A DNA stretch of 30,502 bases from DATAES01 sp036257895 (GCA_036257895.1 DATAES010000125.1:1-30502); one strand, 5' to 3'; shown: positions 7,739 to 15,694, numbered from the stretch's first letter. Numbers and translations are program-made. The notes: generated by a model not told the origin, from the sequence alone.

Positions 7739-9807
7739 CAGTCCTGGTCCTTCGTCTCCCGCCTGACCTTGTCGACGAGATGGGACGGCAACACGTCGTA
7801 GTGGTCGTGCGTGGCGCTGAAACGCCCGCGGCCGCCGGTGAGCGAACGCAGCTCGATCGCGTATCGAAGGATCTCGGACGTCGGCACCAGTGCGGTCACC
7901 GTCTGCTCGCCGTCGCCCGCGGTCTCGGTTCCCTGCACTCGTCCGCGACGTGCATTGAGATCGCCCATGACGTCGCCCTGGTACTCAACCGGCACCGTGA
8001 CCTCGAGCATCGAGATCGGCTCGAGCAACACCGGATCGGCCTTGGACATCGCCTCCCGGATCGCGAGCCGACCCGCGATCTTGAAGGCCATCTCGGACGA
8101 GTCGACTGCGTGCTGCTTGCCGTCGACGAGCTCCACCTTCACGTCCACGATGGGGTGGCCGTAGAGGCCGCCCGAGGCCATCGTCTCTTCGATGCCCTTC
8201 TGTACCGCCGGGATGTAGCCACGCGCGATGGCGCCGCCGACGACCTTGTCGACGAACTGGAATCCTTCACCCCGGGGCAACGGCTCGACGTTGATGACGG
8301 CCACGCCGAACTGTCCGTGTCCGCCCGACTGCTTCTTGTGCTTGCCTTCGATGTGCTGAGCGACCCCGGTGATTGTTTCGCGATAGGGCACGCGTACGTC
8401 TTCGGTGTCGACGTCGACGCCGAACTTGCGCGCCAGCTTCTCGAGCGTGATCTGCAGGTGGGTCTCACCCGTGCCCCGCATGACCGTCTGCTTCGTCTCC
8501 TCGCTCCGTTCGATCACGAGCGACGGATCTTCCTCTTGCAGACGATGCAGCGCGTTGGCGAGCTTGTCCTCGTCGGCCTGGGTGCGGGCGAGAATGGCGG
8601 TGGCCAGGACGGGTGGCGGGCTGGCGATCGGTTCGATCGTCACGGGCTTGCCCTTTGGCGCAAGCGTGTCACCGGTTGCGGTGGCCGTGAGCTTGGCCAC
8701 TGCGGCGATGTCGCCCGCCGGCACCTCGCTCAGCTGCACCTGCTCCTTCCCGCGCAGCGTGAACAGACCATGGAGCCGCTCGTCGGCGCCCGAGCGCGAG
8801 TTGGAGAGGTGGTCGTCGGGGCGGATGGTCCCGGACAAGACCTTGAACAGCGAGATGTGACCCACATACGGATCGGCGATCGTCTTGAACACGAACGCCA
8901 GGGGATCGCCACTGGGGTCGGGCGCCACCGCCACCTCGGTGTCGCCGGCCTTCACCGAGATCGCCGGACGGTCGGTGGGCGAGGGACCGATCTCGCAGAT
9001 GAAGTCGGCGAGGCGGTCGACTGCGACGGTGCTCGACGCCGATCCCACCACGACGGGGAACACCGACGCCTCTGCGACGCCCTTGGCGAGCGTGTGCTCG
9101 AGTTCCTCCGTCGAGATCTCTTCACTGCCGAGGTACCGCTCGAGCAACTCGTCGTCCGCGACGACGATGCCTTCGACCAGGTTGTCGTGCACCTGGTGCT
9201 CGAGCTCGGCGAGATCGTCCGGGACGTCGCCATGCGTCGCGGTTCCGCCGTCGTAGAAGTACGCCGTGTCGGTCAGCAGGTCGGCGACCCCGCGGAACGA
9301 GCTCTCCTCGCCGATGGGAAGCTCGAGCGGCGCGACACCGGCACCGAATCGATCGCGCAACTGCTCCAAGGTGCGTTCGAAGTTGGCGCGCTCACGGTCG
9401 AGCTTGTTGACGAACACCATGCGCGGCACGCCGAGCTGTGCGGCGATCTTCCAGGTGGCGTAGGTCTGGACCTCCACGCCCTCGACTGCGCTGACCACGA
9501 ACACCGCGAGATCGGCCACTCGCAGCGCCGCTTGCACGTCACCGACGAAGTCCGCGTATCCCGGGCAGTCGATGAGGTTGATCTTGTGGTTCTTCCATTC
9601 GAACGGGGCGATCGCCAATGACAGCGACAGACCCCGTTTCTGCTCTTCGGGGTCGAAGTCGGTGACCGTCGTCCCGTCCTCGACCCGTCCCACCCGGGTG
9701 ATGGCGCCGGCACAGTGCAGCAGCGCCTCGGCCAGGGTGGTCTTCCCGGACCCGCCGTGGCCGACCAGGGCGACATTGCGGATCTGCTCCGGCGGAAAGC
9801 GATTCAA
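7738..9807 (-). CDS. EF-G-like translational GTPase (EF-G2 type)
   Basis: 689-residue paralogue of elongation factor G with all expected domains: GTPase (about 1-275), domain II, domain III, domain IV (GGHGQFG region) and domain V. It is not the housekeeping EF-G. The P-loop is GHGGSGKT (16-23) rather than AHIDAGKT, switch I has RGLSLSL rather than RGITI, and G3 is DCPGY (80-84), so the catalytic His of DTPGH is Tyr84. NKLD (134-137) is intact. Such EF-G2 proteins occur beside true EF-G in actinobacteria. The start is TTG at 9807, with GGGGGG about 8 nt upstream and no ATG or GTG alternative. It is the first gene of the minus-strand run, divergent from pgsA across 154 bp. Confidence 0.92.
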   Translation of the reverse strand: MNRFPPEQIRNVALVGHGGSGKTTLAEALLHCAGAITRVGRVEDGTTVTDFDPEEQKRGLSLSLAIAPFEWKNHKINLIDCPGYADFVGDVQAALRVADLAVFVVSAVEGVEVQTYATWKIAAQLGVPRMVFVNKLDRERANFERTLEQLRDRFGAGVAPLELPIGEESSFRGVADLLTDTAYFYDGGTATHGDVPDDLAELEHQVHDNLVEGIVVADDELLERYLGSEEISTEELEHTLAKGVAEASVFPVVVGSASSTVAVDRLADFICEIGPSPTDRPAISVKAGDTEVAVAPDPSGDPLAFVFKTIADPYVGHISLFKVLSGTIRPDDHLSNSRSGADERLHGLFTLRGKEQVQLSEVPAGDIAAVAKLTATATGDTLAPKGKPVTIEPIASPPPVLATAILARTQADEDKLANALHRLQEEDPSLVIERSEETKQTVMRGTGETHLQITLEKLARKFGVDVDTEDVRVPYRETITGVAQHIEGKHKKQSGGHGQFGVAVINVEPLPRGEGFQFVDKVVGGAIARGYIPAVQKGIEETMASGGLYGHPIVDVKVELVDGKQHAVDSSEMAFKIAGRLAIREAMSKADPVLLEPISMLEVTVPVEYQGDVMGDLNARRGRVQGTETAGDGEQTVTALVPTSEILRYAIELRSLTGGRGRFSATHDHYDVLPSHLVDKVRRETKDQD

Positions 9808-9961
9808 GTCGATGGCCCCCCAAAAGACTCGTTCGGTTGCACGTTGACGCTACATGCCGTAGGTCAGAGGTCGCCCGACGAAGGTTGGGATGTCGCTCCT
9901 TCGGGAAACCGGCTGATAGCGTTTTGTTGCAGTTCGCACCCCGATCGCGGGAGCCCCCCTG

Positions 9962-10663
9962 ATGTTCGACAAGCGGCTGCGACCGAGTGTGGAGCAGCGT
10001 CTCCAGCCGGTCGGCGCCAATCTCAAGCGCAGCGGCATCACCGCTGACCACCTCACGTTGGCCGGCATCGTCATGGCGGTCGGCGCCGCTATCGCGATCG
10101 CCAACGGGGCCCTCCGGCTCGGTTTCGTCCTGCTCTTGCTGACCGCGGTCCCCGACGTGCTCGACGGCGCGGTCGCCAAGGCGTCCGGCACGGCGACCCC
10201 CCGTGGCGCCTTCTTCGACTCGGTCGCCGACCGGGTCACCGACGCGCTGCTGCTCGTGGGCGTCGCCTGGTACCTCGAGAACCGTCATCCGGGTCACATC
10301 GCGATCCTGCCGATGGCCGTGCTCGCGATGTCGATGCTCATCTCGTACGAGCGGGCGAAGGCGGAATCGCTCGGCTTCGATGCCCGGGGCGGGCTCATGG
10401 AACGAGCCGAGCGACTCATCGCGCTGGCGTTCGGGCTCCTGTTCGAAGGGCTGCTCATCGCCGTGCTGTGGGGCATGCTCGTACTCACCGCCGTCACGGC
10501 CGTGCAACGGTTCGTGCGGGTGTGGTCGCAGGCCTCGGTCACCCGGCCCCGCGCCACGCACACACGCTGGCGTTCACCGCGGGTGGCGCGGGTGAGCGAA
10601 CGCAGTCGCATGCGCCGGGAGCGGTGGGCGGCCGCGCGTGAGGCCCGCCGCCGGGCCCGCTGA
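9962..10663 (+). CDS. pgsA: CDP-alcohol phosphatidyltransferase (phosphatidylinositol phosphate synthase)
   Basis: 233-residue integral membrane enzyme expected to join CDP-diacylglycerol with inositol phosphate, the first step toward PI and PIMs. The CDP-alcohol signature has perfect spacing: D65, D68, G69, A72, G82, D86 and D90. The usual Arg after A72 is Lys73. Several hydrophobic helices follow, and the last 45 residues or so are strongly basic (Arg-rich), probably cytosolic. ATG 9962 has GGGAG about 8 nt upstream. The inositol-phosphate assignment rests mainly on the following PatA-like and PimA genes, the order seen in Mycobacterium; glycerol-phosphate specificity is not excluded by motif alone. 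Confidence 0.87.
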   Translation: MFDKRLRPSVEQRLQPVGANLKRSGITADHLTLAGIVMAVGAAIAIANGALRLGFVLLLLTAVPDVLDGAVAKASGTATPRGAFFDSVADRVTDALLLVGVAWYLENRHPGHIAILPMAVLAMSMLISYERAKAESLGFDARGGLMERAERLIALAFGLLFEGLLIAVLWGMLVLTAVTAVQRFVRVWSQASVTRPRATHTRWRSPRVARVSERSRMRRERWAAAREARRRAR

Positions 10664-10701
10664 CCGACCGCACCGTCACCGCCTTCAAGCTCGGCGCGGC
10701 C

Positions 10702-11562
10702 GTGGCCCGCGCCATGCCGGCGCCGGTGGCGGACATCACCGCTCGGGCGGCCGGCCTCGGTGTGGCGCAGTTCTCCGCCGGACGTCGCGCGCAAGTCGAG
10801 CGCAACCTGCGCAGGGTGCACGGCCCGAACTTCCGCGGGCTCGCGCTCCGGCGCGCGGTCAACGCAACATTCGAGTCGTACGCGCGGTATTGGGCCGAGT
10901 CGCTTCGCTTGCCGGGAACGAGTCCGGCCGTACTCGACGCCGCCATGTCGTGTCCCGGTTGGAACCATGTCGAGACCGGTCTGGCGGCGGGGAGGGGCGT
11001 GATCCTCGCCCTTCCACACCTCGGCGGTTGGGAGTGGGCGGGGTTCTGGCTGGCGGAGGTGCAGCGCCGGCCGGTCACCGTCGTCGTCGAGGCGTTGGAG
11101 CCGCCGGAGCTGTTCGAGTGGTTCGCCGACCTGCGCCGTTCCTTCGGCATGAACATCGTCCCCCTCGACGCGGATGCAGGCACCGCGGTGGTCCGGGCGC
11201 TGCGGGCCAACCACGTGGTGTGCCTGCTGTGCGATCGCGACATCGGCGGCGGCGGCGTCGAGGTCGAGTTCTTCGGTGAACGGACGTTGCTGCCGGGAGG
11301 CCCGGCAACGCTTTCGCTGCGAACCGGGGCGCCCGTGCTTCCCGTCGCGGTGTACTTCCGCGGCCACGACCACATCGGCGATGTCGGCGCACCGATCCCT
11401 ACGGAGCGACGCGGCCGCCTGCGTGACGACGTCACACGAGTGACGCAGGTGTTGGCCGACGAGCTCGAGCGATTGATCCGCGTGGCGCCCGAGCAATGGC
11501 ACCTCCTCCAACCGAACTGGCCGAGCGACCCCGGCTGGCTCGATCGACACAACACCGGGTGA
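10702..11562 (+). CDS. PatA/HtrB-type lipid acyltransferase (phosphatidylinositol mannoside acyltransferase)
   Basis: 286 residues from GTG 10702; LpxL/HtrB family with HX4E as LPHLGGWEW (H106, E111) and a conserved CDRDIGGGG segment. By position between pgsA and pimA it should acylate the mannose of PIM1/PIM2 at the inner membrane face. The GTG start probably truncates it. The frame continues upstream as TDRTVTAFKLGAAVARA, typical of the family's N-terminal helix, back to a CTG at 10660 overlapping the pgsA stop as CTGA. No ATG, GTG or TTG occurs in that extension. The real start may therefore be the CTG. Confidence 0.88.
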   Translation: MARAMPAPVADITARAAGLGVAQFSAGRRAQVERNLRRVHGPNFRGLALRRAVNATFESYARYWAESLRLPGTSPAVLDAAMSCPGWNHVETGLAAGRGVILALPHLGGWEWAGFWLAEVQRRPVTVVVEALEPPELFEWFADLRRSFGMNIVPLDADAGTAVVRALRANHVVCLLCDRDIGGGGVEVEFFGERTLLPGGPATLSLRTGAPVLPVAVYFRGHDHIGDVGAPIPTERRGRLRDDVTRVTQVLADELERLIRVAPEQWHLLQPNWPSDPGWLDRHNTG

Positions 11563-11577
11563 CTGCGGCGGGCGCAG

Positions 11578-11583
11578 TACCGT
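11578..11583 (+). promoter_or_regulatory. Putative -10 box for pimA (leaderless)
   Basis: TACCGT fits TANNNT and sits 7 nt before the GTG of pimA. There is no Shine-Dalgarno in the 28-bp gap after the acyltransferase gene, so an internal leaderless promoter is likely in addition to read-through. Confidence 0.42.
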
Positions 11584-11590
11584 TTCGCCC

Positions 11591-12679
11591 GTGCGGGTCG
11601 GCCTCGTCTGCCCCTACAGCCTGACCACACCCGGCGGTGTGCAAGGGCAGGTGCTCGGGTTGGCGCGCTCGTTGCGCCATGCCGGTCATCACGCGCGTGT
11701 GCTCGGTCCGTGTGACGCGCCTCCGCCTGACGCGGGGGTGACGCCGCTCGGCCGCTCGATCCCCACGGCCGCGAACGGATCGGTGGCGCCGATCGCGCCA
11801 GATCCTTCGTGCCAGCTGCGGACGATCCGCGCGCTGCGCGACGAGTCGTTCGACGTGCTGCACCTCCATGAGCCCCTCGTCCCCGGCCCGACGATGACCG
11901 CGATCCTCTTCCGCAACGCGCCGTTGATCGGAACGTTCCACGCCGCGGGCGGCAGCGCTGCGTATCGCTACCTCACACCGCTCGTGCGATGGTTGGCGGG
12001 AAGGCTCGACTATCGATGCGCGGTCTCGGAGGCTGCTCGCGCCATGGCGCTGGAAGCCCTCGGGGGGGAGTACCTGCTCCTGTTCAACGGCATCGAGATC
12101 GACCGGTTCGCCAAGGCGCCCGCCTGGCAGGAAGACGAGAGCAGGAACGCGGGGACCGACGGCCCGGTCATCTTCTTCGTCGGTCGCCACGAACCGCGAA
12201 AGGGTCTCGACGTCCTGCTCACCGCGCTGCGCCACCTACCGGCCGATGTCCGGATCTGGGTTGCCGGTGACGGCCCCGAGACGGCGACGTTGCAGGCACA
12301 TCACACGGGCGACCCGCGCATCGAATGGCTCGGAAGGATCGGGGACGAGGAGAAGGCGTCGCGAATGCGGGGAGCCGATGTGTTCTGCGCTCCATCGTTG
12401 CGCGGGGAGTCCTTCGGCGTGGTGCTGCTCGAGGCCATGGCCGCTCGGACGCCGGTGGTCGCCAGCGATCTCGACGGCTACCGCAACGTGGCCCGGTCCG
12501 GGGCGGACGCACTCCTGGTGCCGCCCGGTGATCCTCGTGCGCTGGCGGCGGCGCTGCGCGAGGTGATCTCGAACCCCTCGTGTGCCGAGGCGCTCGTGAC
12601 CTCGGGCCAGCAACGGGCCGAGGAGTTCTCGATGGACAACCTCGCGCAGCGCTACGTCGAGTTGTACCAACGCCTGTAG
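11591..12679 (+). CDS. pimA: PimA-type GDP-mannose:phosphatidylinositol mannosyltransferase
   Basis: 362-residue GT-B, GT4-family glycosyltransferase. The N-terminal MRVGLVCPYSLTTPGGVQ carries the glycine loop (G15, G16), NGSVAPI (62-68) matches the PimA phosphatidylinositol/inositol region, and DVLHLHEP (88-95) is typical. The donor side shows GRHEPRKGLDVLL with the Arg/Lys phosphate ligands and GESFGVVLLEAMAA, the EX7E motif. PimA adds the first mannose to PI on the cytoplasmic membrane face. Gene order pgsA, acyltransferase, pimA supports this over a generic GT4. GTG at 11591 gives the canonical N-terminus. Confidence 0.9.
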   Translation: MRVGLVCPYSLTTPGGVQGQVLGLARSLRHAGHHARVLGPCDAPPPDAGVTPLGRSIPTAANGSVAPIAPDPSCQLRTIRALRDESFDVLHLHEPLVPGPTMTAILFRNAPLIGTFHAAGGSAAYRYLTPLVRWLAGRLDYRCAVSEAARAMALEALGGEYLLLFNGIEIDRFAKAPAWQEDESRNAGTDGPVIFFVGRHEPRKGLDVLLTALRHLPADVRIWVAGDGPETATLQAHHTGDPRIEWLGRIGDEEKASRMRGADVFCAPSLRGESFGVVLLEAMAARTPVVASDLDGYRNVARSGADALLVPPGDPRALAAALREVISNPSCAEALVTSGQQRAEEFSMDNLAQRYVELYQRL

Positions 12680-12820
12680 GACGAACTAGCCCGCGGGAAC
12701 TAGCGAAAACCACCCGATCGCGCCATGGTGCTGGAAACATTTTTCCCGCATCGTGCAACCACCACAGAGCGCGACCGGGCCACTACAAAGCGGTCGCGAG
12801 CAGTTCGCAGCAACGGGGGC

Positions 12821-12868
12821 AACACGACGAGGAGGGGCCTACTACGGCAGGCCCCTCCTGTCGTGTTT
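12821..12868 (+). terminator. Strong intrinsic terminator downstream of pimA
   Basis: Two stacked stems (8 bp AACACGAC/GTCGTGTT and 10 bp GGAGGGGCCT/AGGCCCCTCC) are separated by a small GA/T internal loop and capped by an 8-nt loop. The right arm ends in TTTT. It is by far the best Rho-independent terminator in the window and separates pimA and any small RNA from lemA. Confidence 0.8.
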
Positions 12869-12965
12869 TCGGCCGCGAGGCCACGCCCGGTCCGCCCAGT
12901 TCTAGTGAATGGCCCCAGCCAGTCGCGGCGCCGGGGCGCGGCCCGTCACGGATGCGCTCGGCAAG

Positions 12966-12971
12966 TACGAT
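12966..12971 (+). promoter_or_regulatory. Putative -10 box for lemA (leaderless)
   Basis: TACGAT, 8 nt before the lemA GTG, just after the strong terminator, so lemA needs its own promoter. No Shine-Dalgarno lies between box and start codon. Confidence 0.45.
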
Positions 12972-12979
12972 GCTTGACC

Positions 12980-13621
12980 GTGATCGCACTCATCATCGTG
13001 CTGGTCCTCATCGCTCTCGTCGTGATCTTCGCGATCGTCACGTTCAACGGTGTGGTCAGGCTGCGCAACCGGGTCGACAACGCGTGGTCGCAGATCGACG
13101 TGCAACTCAAGCGCCGCTACGACCTCATCCCGAACCTGGTCGAGACGGTGAAGGGCTACGCCGCACACGAACGCCAGACGCTCGAAGCCGTGATTCAGGC
13201 CCGCAACATGGGTGTCAACGCGCAAGGCCCGGCACAGCAGGCGCAAGCGGAGAACATGCTCACCGGCGCGTTGAAGTCGCTGTTCGCGCTGTCCGAGGCC
13301 TATCCCGACCTGAAGGCGAACCAGAACTTCCTCCAGTTGCAGGAGGAGTTGACCGGCACCGAGGGCCGCATCGCCTACGCGCGGCAGTTCTACAACGACA
13401 CGGTGCAGCGCTACAACACGAAGATCCAGACGTTCCCGGCGGTCGTGGTCGCAGGTGCGATGAACTTCACCCCCCGCGAGTACTTCGAGGTCGACGAGCA
13501 GTCGCGTGAACCGGTGCGCGTCTCCTTCGACACGACGCAGCCGGCCCAGGACCAGCCGCCGGCAACGGACACACCGCAAGCCTCCGGCCAGCCGCCCGCC
13601 GCGGGCCAGGCGCCGCAGTAG
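12980..13621 (+). CDS. lemA: LemA-family membrane-anchored protein
   Basis: 213 residues from GTG 12980. One N-terminal transmembrane helix (about 2-22) precedes the diagnostic LemA core: LRNRVDNAWSQIDVQLKRR, DLIPNLVETVKGYA and NFLQLQEELTGTEGRIAYAR. The core forms a long helical bundle outside the membrane. The C-terminal tail of about 30 residues is rich in Pro, Gln and Thr and is probably disordered. The same frame is open further upstream, but that part runs through the terminator and is not family-like. It is followed by an HtpX-type protease, a common LemA partner; the biochemical role of LemA remains poorly defined. Confidence 0.93.
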   Translation: MIALIIVLVLIALVVIFAIVTFNGVVRLRNRVDNAWSQIDVQLKRRYDLIPNLVETVKGYAAHERQTLEAVIQARNMGVNAQGPAQQAQAENMLTGALKSLFALSEAYPDLKANQNFLQLQEELTGTEGRIAYARQFYNDTVQRYNTKIQTFPAVVVAGAMNFTPREYFEVDEQSREPVRVSFDTTQPAQDQPPATDTPQASGQPPAAGQAPQ

Positions 13622-13699
13622 ACACTTCGACCTCTCTCGAGTCCGGAACCCTCCACCCTGTACGACCAGGTCAGATCCAACAAGAGACGGTCCGCGCTG

Positions 13700-14566
13700 T
13701 TGATCGCGGCCTTCGTCCTGCTCGCCGTCCTCGTCGCGGTGGTGCTCAACGCGCTGCTGCAGTTCGGGCTGGTAGGCGTCGTGATCGCGCTCGTCGTGGC
13801 GCTCGGCACATCGTTCTTCGCGTACTGGAAGTCCGACTCGGTCGCGCTGGCGATGAGCCGCGCCCATCCCGCGGATCCGGTCGAGTACGCGCGGCTGCAC
13901 AACATCGTCGAGGGCCTGTGCATCGCGGCGGGGTTGCCGAAACCGCGCATCTACATCGTCGACGACGCGGCGCCGAACGCGTTCGCCACCGGACGTGATC
14001 CGAAGCATGCAGCCATCGCCGTCACGACCGGCCTGCTCGACAAGATGAACCGCATCGAGCTCGAAGGCGTGCTCGCACACGAGCTCAGCCACATCAAGAA
14101 CTACGACATCCTCGTCTCGACGCTCGCCGTCACGCTGGTCGGTTTCATCGCGCTGGCCTCGGATCTCGGGATCCGATTCCTCTGGTGGGGCGGGGGTCGC
14201 AATCGCGACGACAACAACGGCGGCGGCGGCCCCCAGGCGATCCTCGCCCTCTTCGGGTTCGCCCTTCTCATTCTCGCTCCCTTGATTGCGCAGTTGATGC
14301 AGTTCGCAGTGAGCCGCCGCCGTGAATCACTGGCCGACATGTCCGGTGTCGAGCTCACCAGGTATCCACCAGGACTGATAGCCGCTCTTGAGAAACTTCG
14401 GGACGACCAAACCGTCGTCCACGCTCACTCCCGGGCCACAGCACATCTTTGGATCGAGCAGCCGATGCCGACACAAAAGGAGGAGGGTCGCCTCTCTCGC
14501 CTGAACCGACTGTTCGACACGCATCCGCCACTCGAGGAGCGGATCGCAGCCCTACGGGAGCTTTGA
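13700..14566 (+). CDS. htpX: M48-family membrane zinc protease (HtpX-like)
   Basis: 288 residues from TTG 13700. Two N-terminal transmembrane segments (about 2-42), then PNAFATG (92-98), HELSH zinc motif (127-131), another hydrophobic pair around a GGGRNRDDNNGGGG loop, and RESLADMSG with the third ligand Glu. It would degrade misfolded membrane proteins. The TTG is probably internal: the frame continues upstream as LYDQVRSNKRRSALL, a family-like N-terminus, beginning at CTG 13658 with no ATG, GTG or TTG available before the stop at 13619. The gene is probably co-transcribed with lemA, 36-78 bp upstream depending on the start. Confidence 0.88.
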   Translation: MIAAFVLLAVLVAVVLNALLQFGLVGVVIALVVALGTSFFAYWKSDSVALAMSRAHPADPVEYARLHNIVEGLCIAAGLPKPRIYIVDDAAPNAFATGRDPKHAAIAVTTGLLDKMNRIELEGVLAHELSHIKNYDILVSTLAVTLVGFIALASDLGIRFLWWGGGRNRDDNNGGGGPQAILALFGFALLILAPLIAQLMQFAVSRRRESLADMSGVELTRYPPGLIAALEKLRDDQTVVHAHSRATAHLWIEQPMPTQKEEGRLSRLNRLFDTHPPLEERIAALREL

Positions 14567-14601
14567 GGCTTCCTCTCGTTTCTCTGGAGTCACTGAAATC
14601 A

Positions 14602-15675
14602 ATGAACCGCCGTCGGACCCATGCTCTGTTCGCGATCGCGCTGCTGCTGATCGCCGCGTGCGGGGGCAAGGGCACAACGACAACCGCGCCGAGCACCACC
14701 ACCACGACGACCGAGGCGACCACGACGACCGCGGCGCCGCCTCCCCCCGTCTATCCGTTGACCGGGCTCCCCGTGACCGATCCCGCGATCGCGAGCCGGC
14801 CCGCGCTGGTCGTGAAGATCGACAACGCCGACGGCGGCCGCGGCAACACCGCTCGTCCGCAGCTGGGGCTCAACCAGGCCGACGTCGTCTACGAGGAGAT
14901 GGTCGAAGGCAGCGTCACGCGCCTCGCGGCCGTGTTCCAGTCGACCGATGCCGACCCCATCGGTCCGGTGCGATCGGCCCGCAGCACCGATGTCGCGGTG
15001 TTCAGCCCGTTGAACCGACCGCTGTTCGCCTGGTCCGGCGCCAACGCCGGGTTCGCCGAGCTGATCCGCCAGTCTCCACTCGTCGACGTGGGCTACGACG
15101 CGCACAGCGAGCTGTACATGCGTCGCAACCAGACCGGGCACGTCGCTCCACACAATCTGTACTCGTCGGTGCCCGCGCTCTACTCGCTCACGCCGGCGTT
15201 CGCGCCGCCGCCCAATCCGCTGTTCTCGTATCGGGCCGCGGGTGAACCGCTGTTGCCCGCGGCCGCACCGATCAACTCGGTGAACCTCGTGTTCGGCAGC
15301 GGACCGGGCAGCGCGCCGGTCGACTACGTCTGGGCGCCGGACGCCGGCGGGTTCGCCCGCAGCCAGAAGGGCTCGCCCGACGTCGACGAGAACGGCGTGC
15401 CGGTCGCGCCGCAGAACGTGATCGTGCAGTTCGTCACGTACCACGACACCGGCTACAGAGACGTCGTCGGGACACCTGTTCCCGAAGCCGACCTGGTCGG
15501 TGCCGGCAACTGCTGGATCCTCACGAACGGCGCGGTCATCGACGGCAACTGGGCGAAGTCGTCGCCCGAAGCGATCCCCGTCTACACGGACAAGGCCGGC
15601 AACCCCGCGAAGCTGACGCCGGGCCGCACGTGGGTCGAACTCGTCCCAATCGGCGGCGGGACCATAACCGGCTGA
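14602..15675 (+). CDS. DUF3048 (YerB-like) lipoprotein
   Basis: 357 residues from ATG 14602. A signal peptide ends in a lipobox (LLLIAAC, Cys20), so the mature protein is a membrane-anchored lipoprotein. A Thr/Ala/Pro-rich linker of about 25 residues follows, then the DUF3048 domain: PLTGLPV, RPALVVKIDN, QADVVYEEMVEG, GPVRSAR and a C-terminal region with NCWILTNGAVIDGNW. The function of the family is not established; it is often found on Gram-positive cell surfaces. GGAG lies about 12 nt upstream of ATG. The frame is open upstream into the htpX gene, but the signal peptide fixes the start. Confidence 0.88.
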   Translation: MNRRRTHALFAIALLLIAACGGKGTTTTAPSTTTTTTEATTTTAAPPPPVYPLTGLPVTDPAIASRPALVVKIDNADGGRGNTARPQLGLNQADVVYEEMVEGSVTRLAAVFQSTDADPIGPVRSARSTDVAVFSPLNRPLFAWSGANAGFAELIRQSPLVDVGYDAHSELYMRRNQTGHVAPHNLYSSVPALYSLTPAFAPPPNPLFSYRAAGEPLLPAAAPINSVNLVFGSGPGSAPVDYVWAPDAGGFARSQKGSPDVDENGVPVAPQNVIVQFVTYHDTGYRDVVGTPVPEADLVGAGNCWILTNGAVIDGNWAKSSPEAIPVYTDKAGNPAKLTPGRTWVELVPIGGGTITG

Positions 15676-15694
15676 CCGGACTCGAACGCCCGCG

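Larger units (their letters stand above)
12680..12979 (+). other. 300-bp intergenic region with hairpins; candidate small-RNA locus
   Basis: No credible coding sequence. It holds a direct repeat GAACTAGC (12683-12690 and 12697-12704) around a CCGCGG core, and a small GGAAA/TTTCC hairpin (12733-12746). An 8-bp perfect stem CGCGACCG/CGGTCGCG (12770-12777 with 12791-12798, 13-nt loop) is followed 22 nt later by a strong terminator (12821-12868). A stem-loop plus terminator is the layout of a small RNA of roughly 100-130 nt on the plus strand, but it could also be just the 3' end of the pimA transcript. No match to a named RNA family was recognised and no convincing promoter was found. The lemA -10 box closes the region. 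Confidence 0.4.

Noticed and set aside
7780..9621. 613-codon plus-strand open frame opposite the EF-G-like gene
   Set aside because: Mirror of the EF-G-like frame; no recognisable domains and a composition driven by codon reversal.
12725..12979. N-terminal extension of lemA starting at an ATG at 12725
   Set aside because: It would translate through the strong terminator at 12821-12868, and LemA proteins begin with the transmembrane helix encoded from 12980.
12902..14092. 396-codon minus-strand frame opposite lemA and htpX
   Set aside because: Shadow of two clear plus-strand genes; no supported start or domain.
14449..14601. N-terminal extension of the DUF3048 gene into htpX
   Set aside because: The signal peptide and lipobox place the start at 14602.
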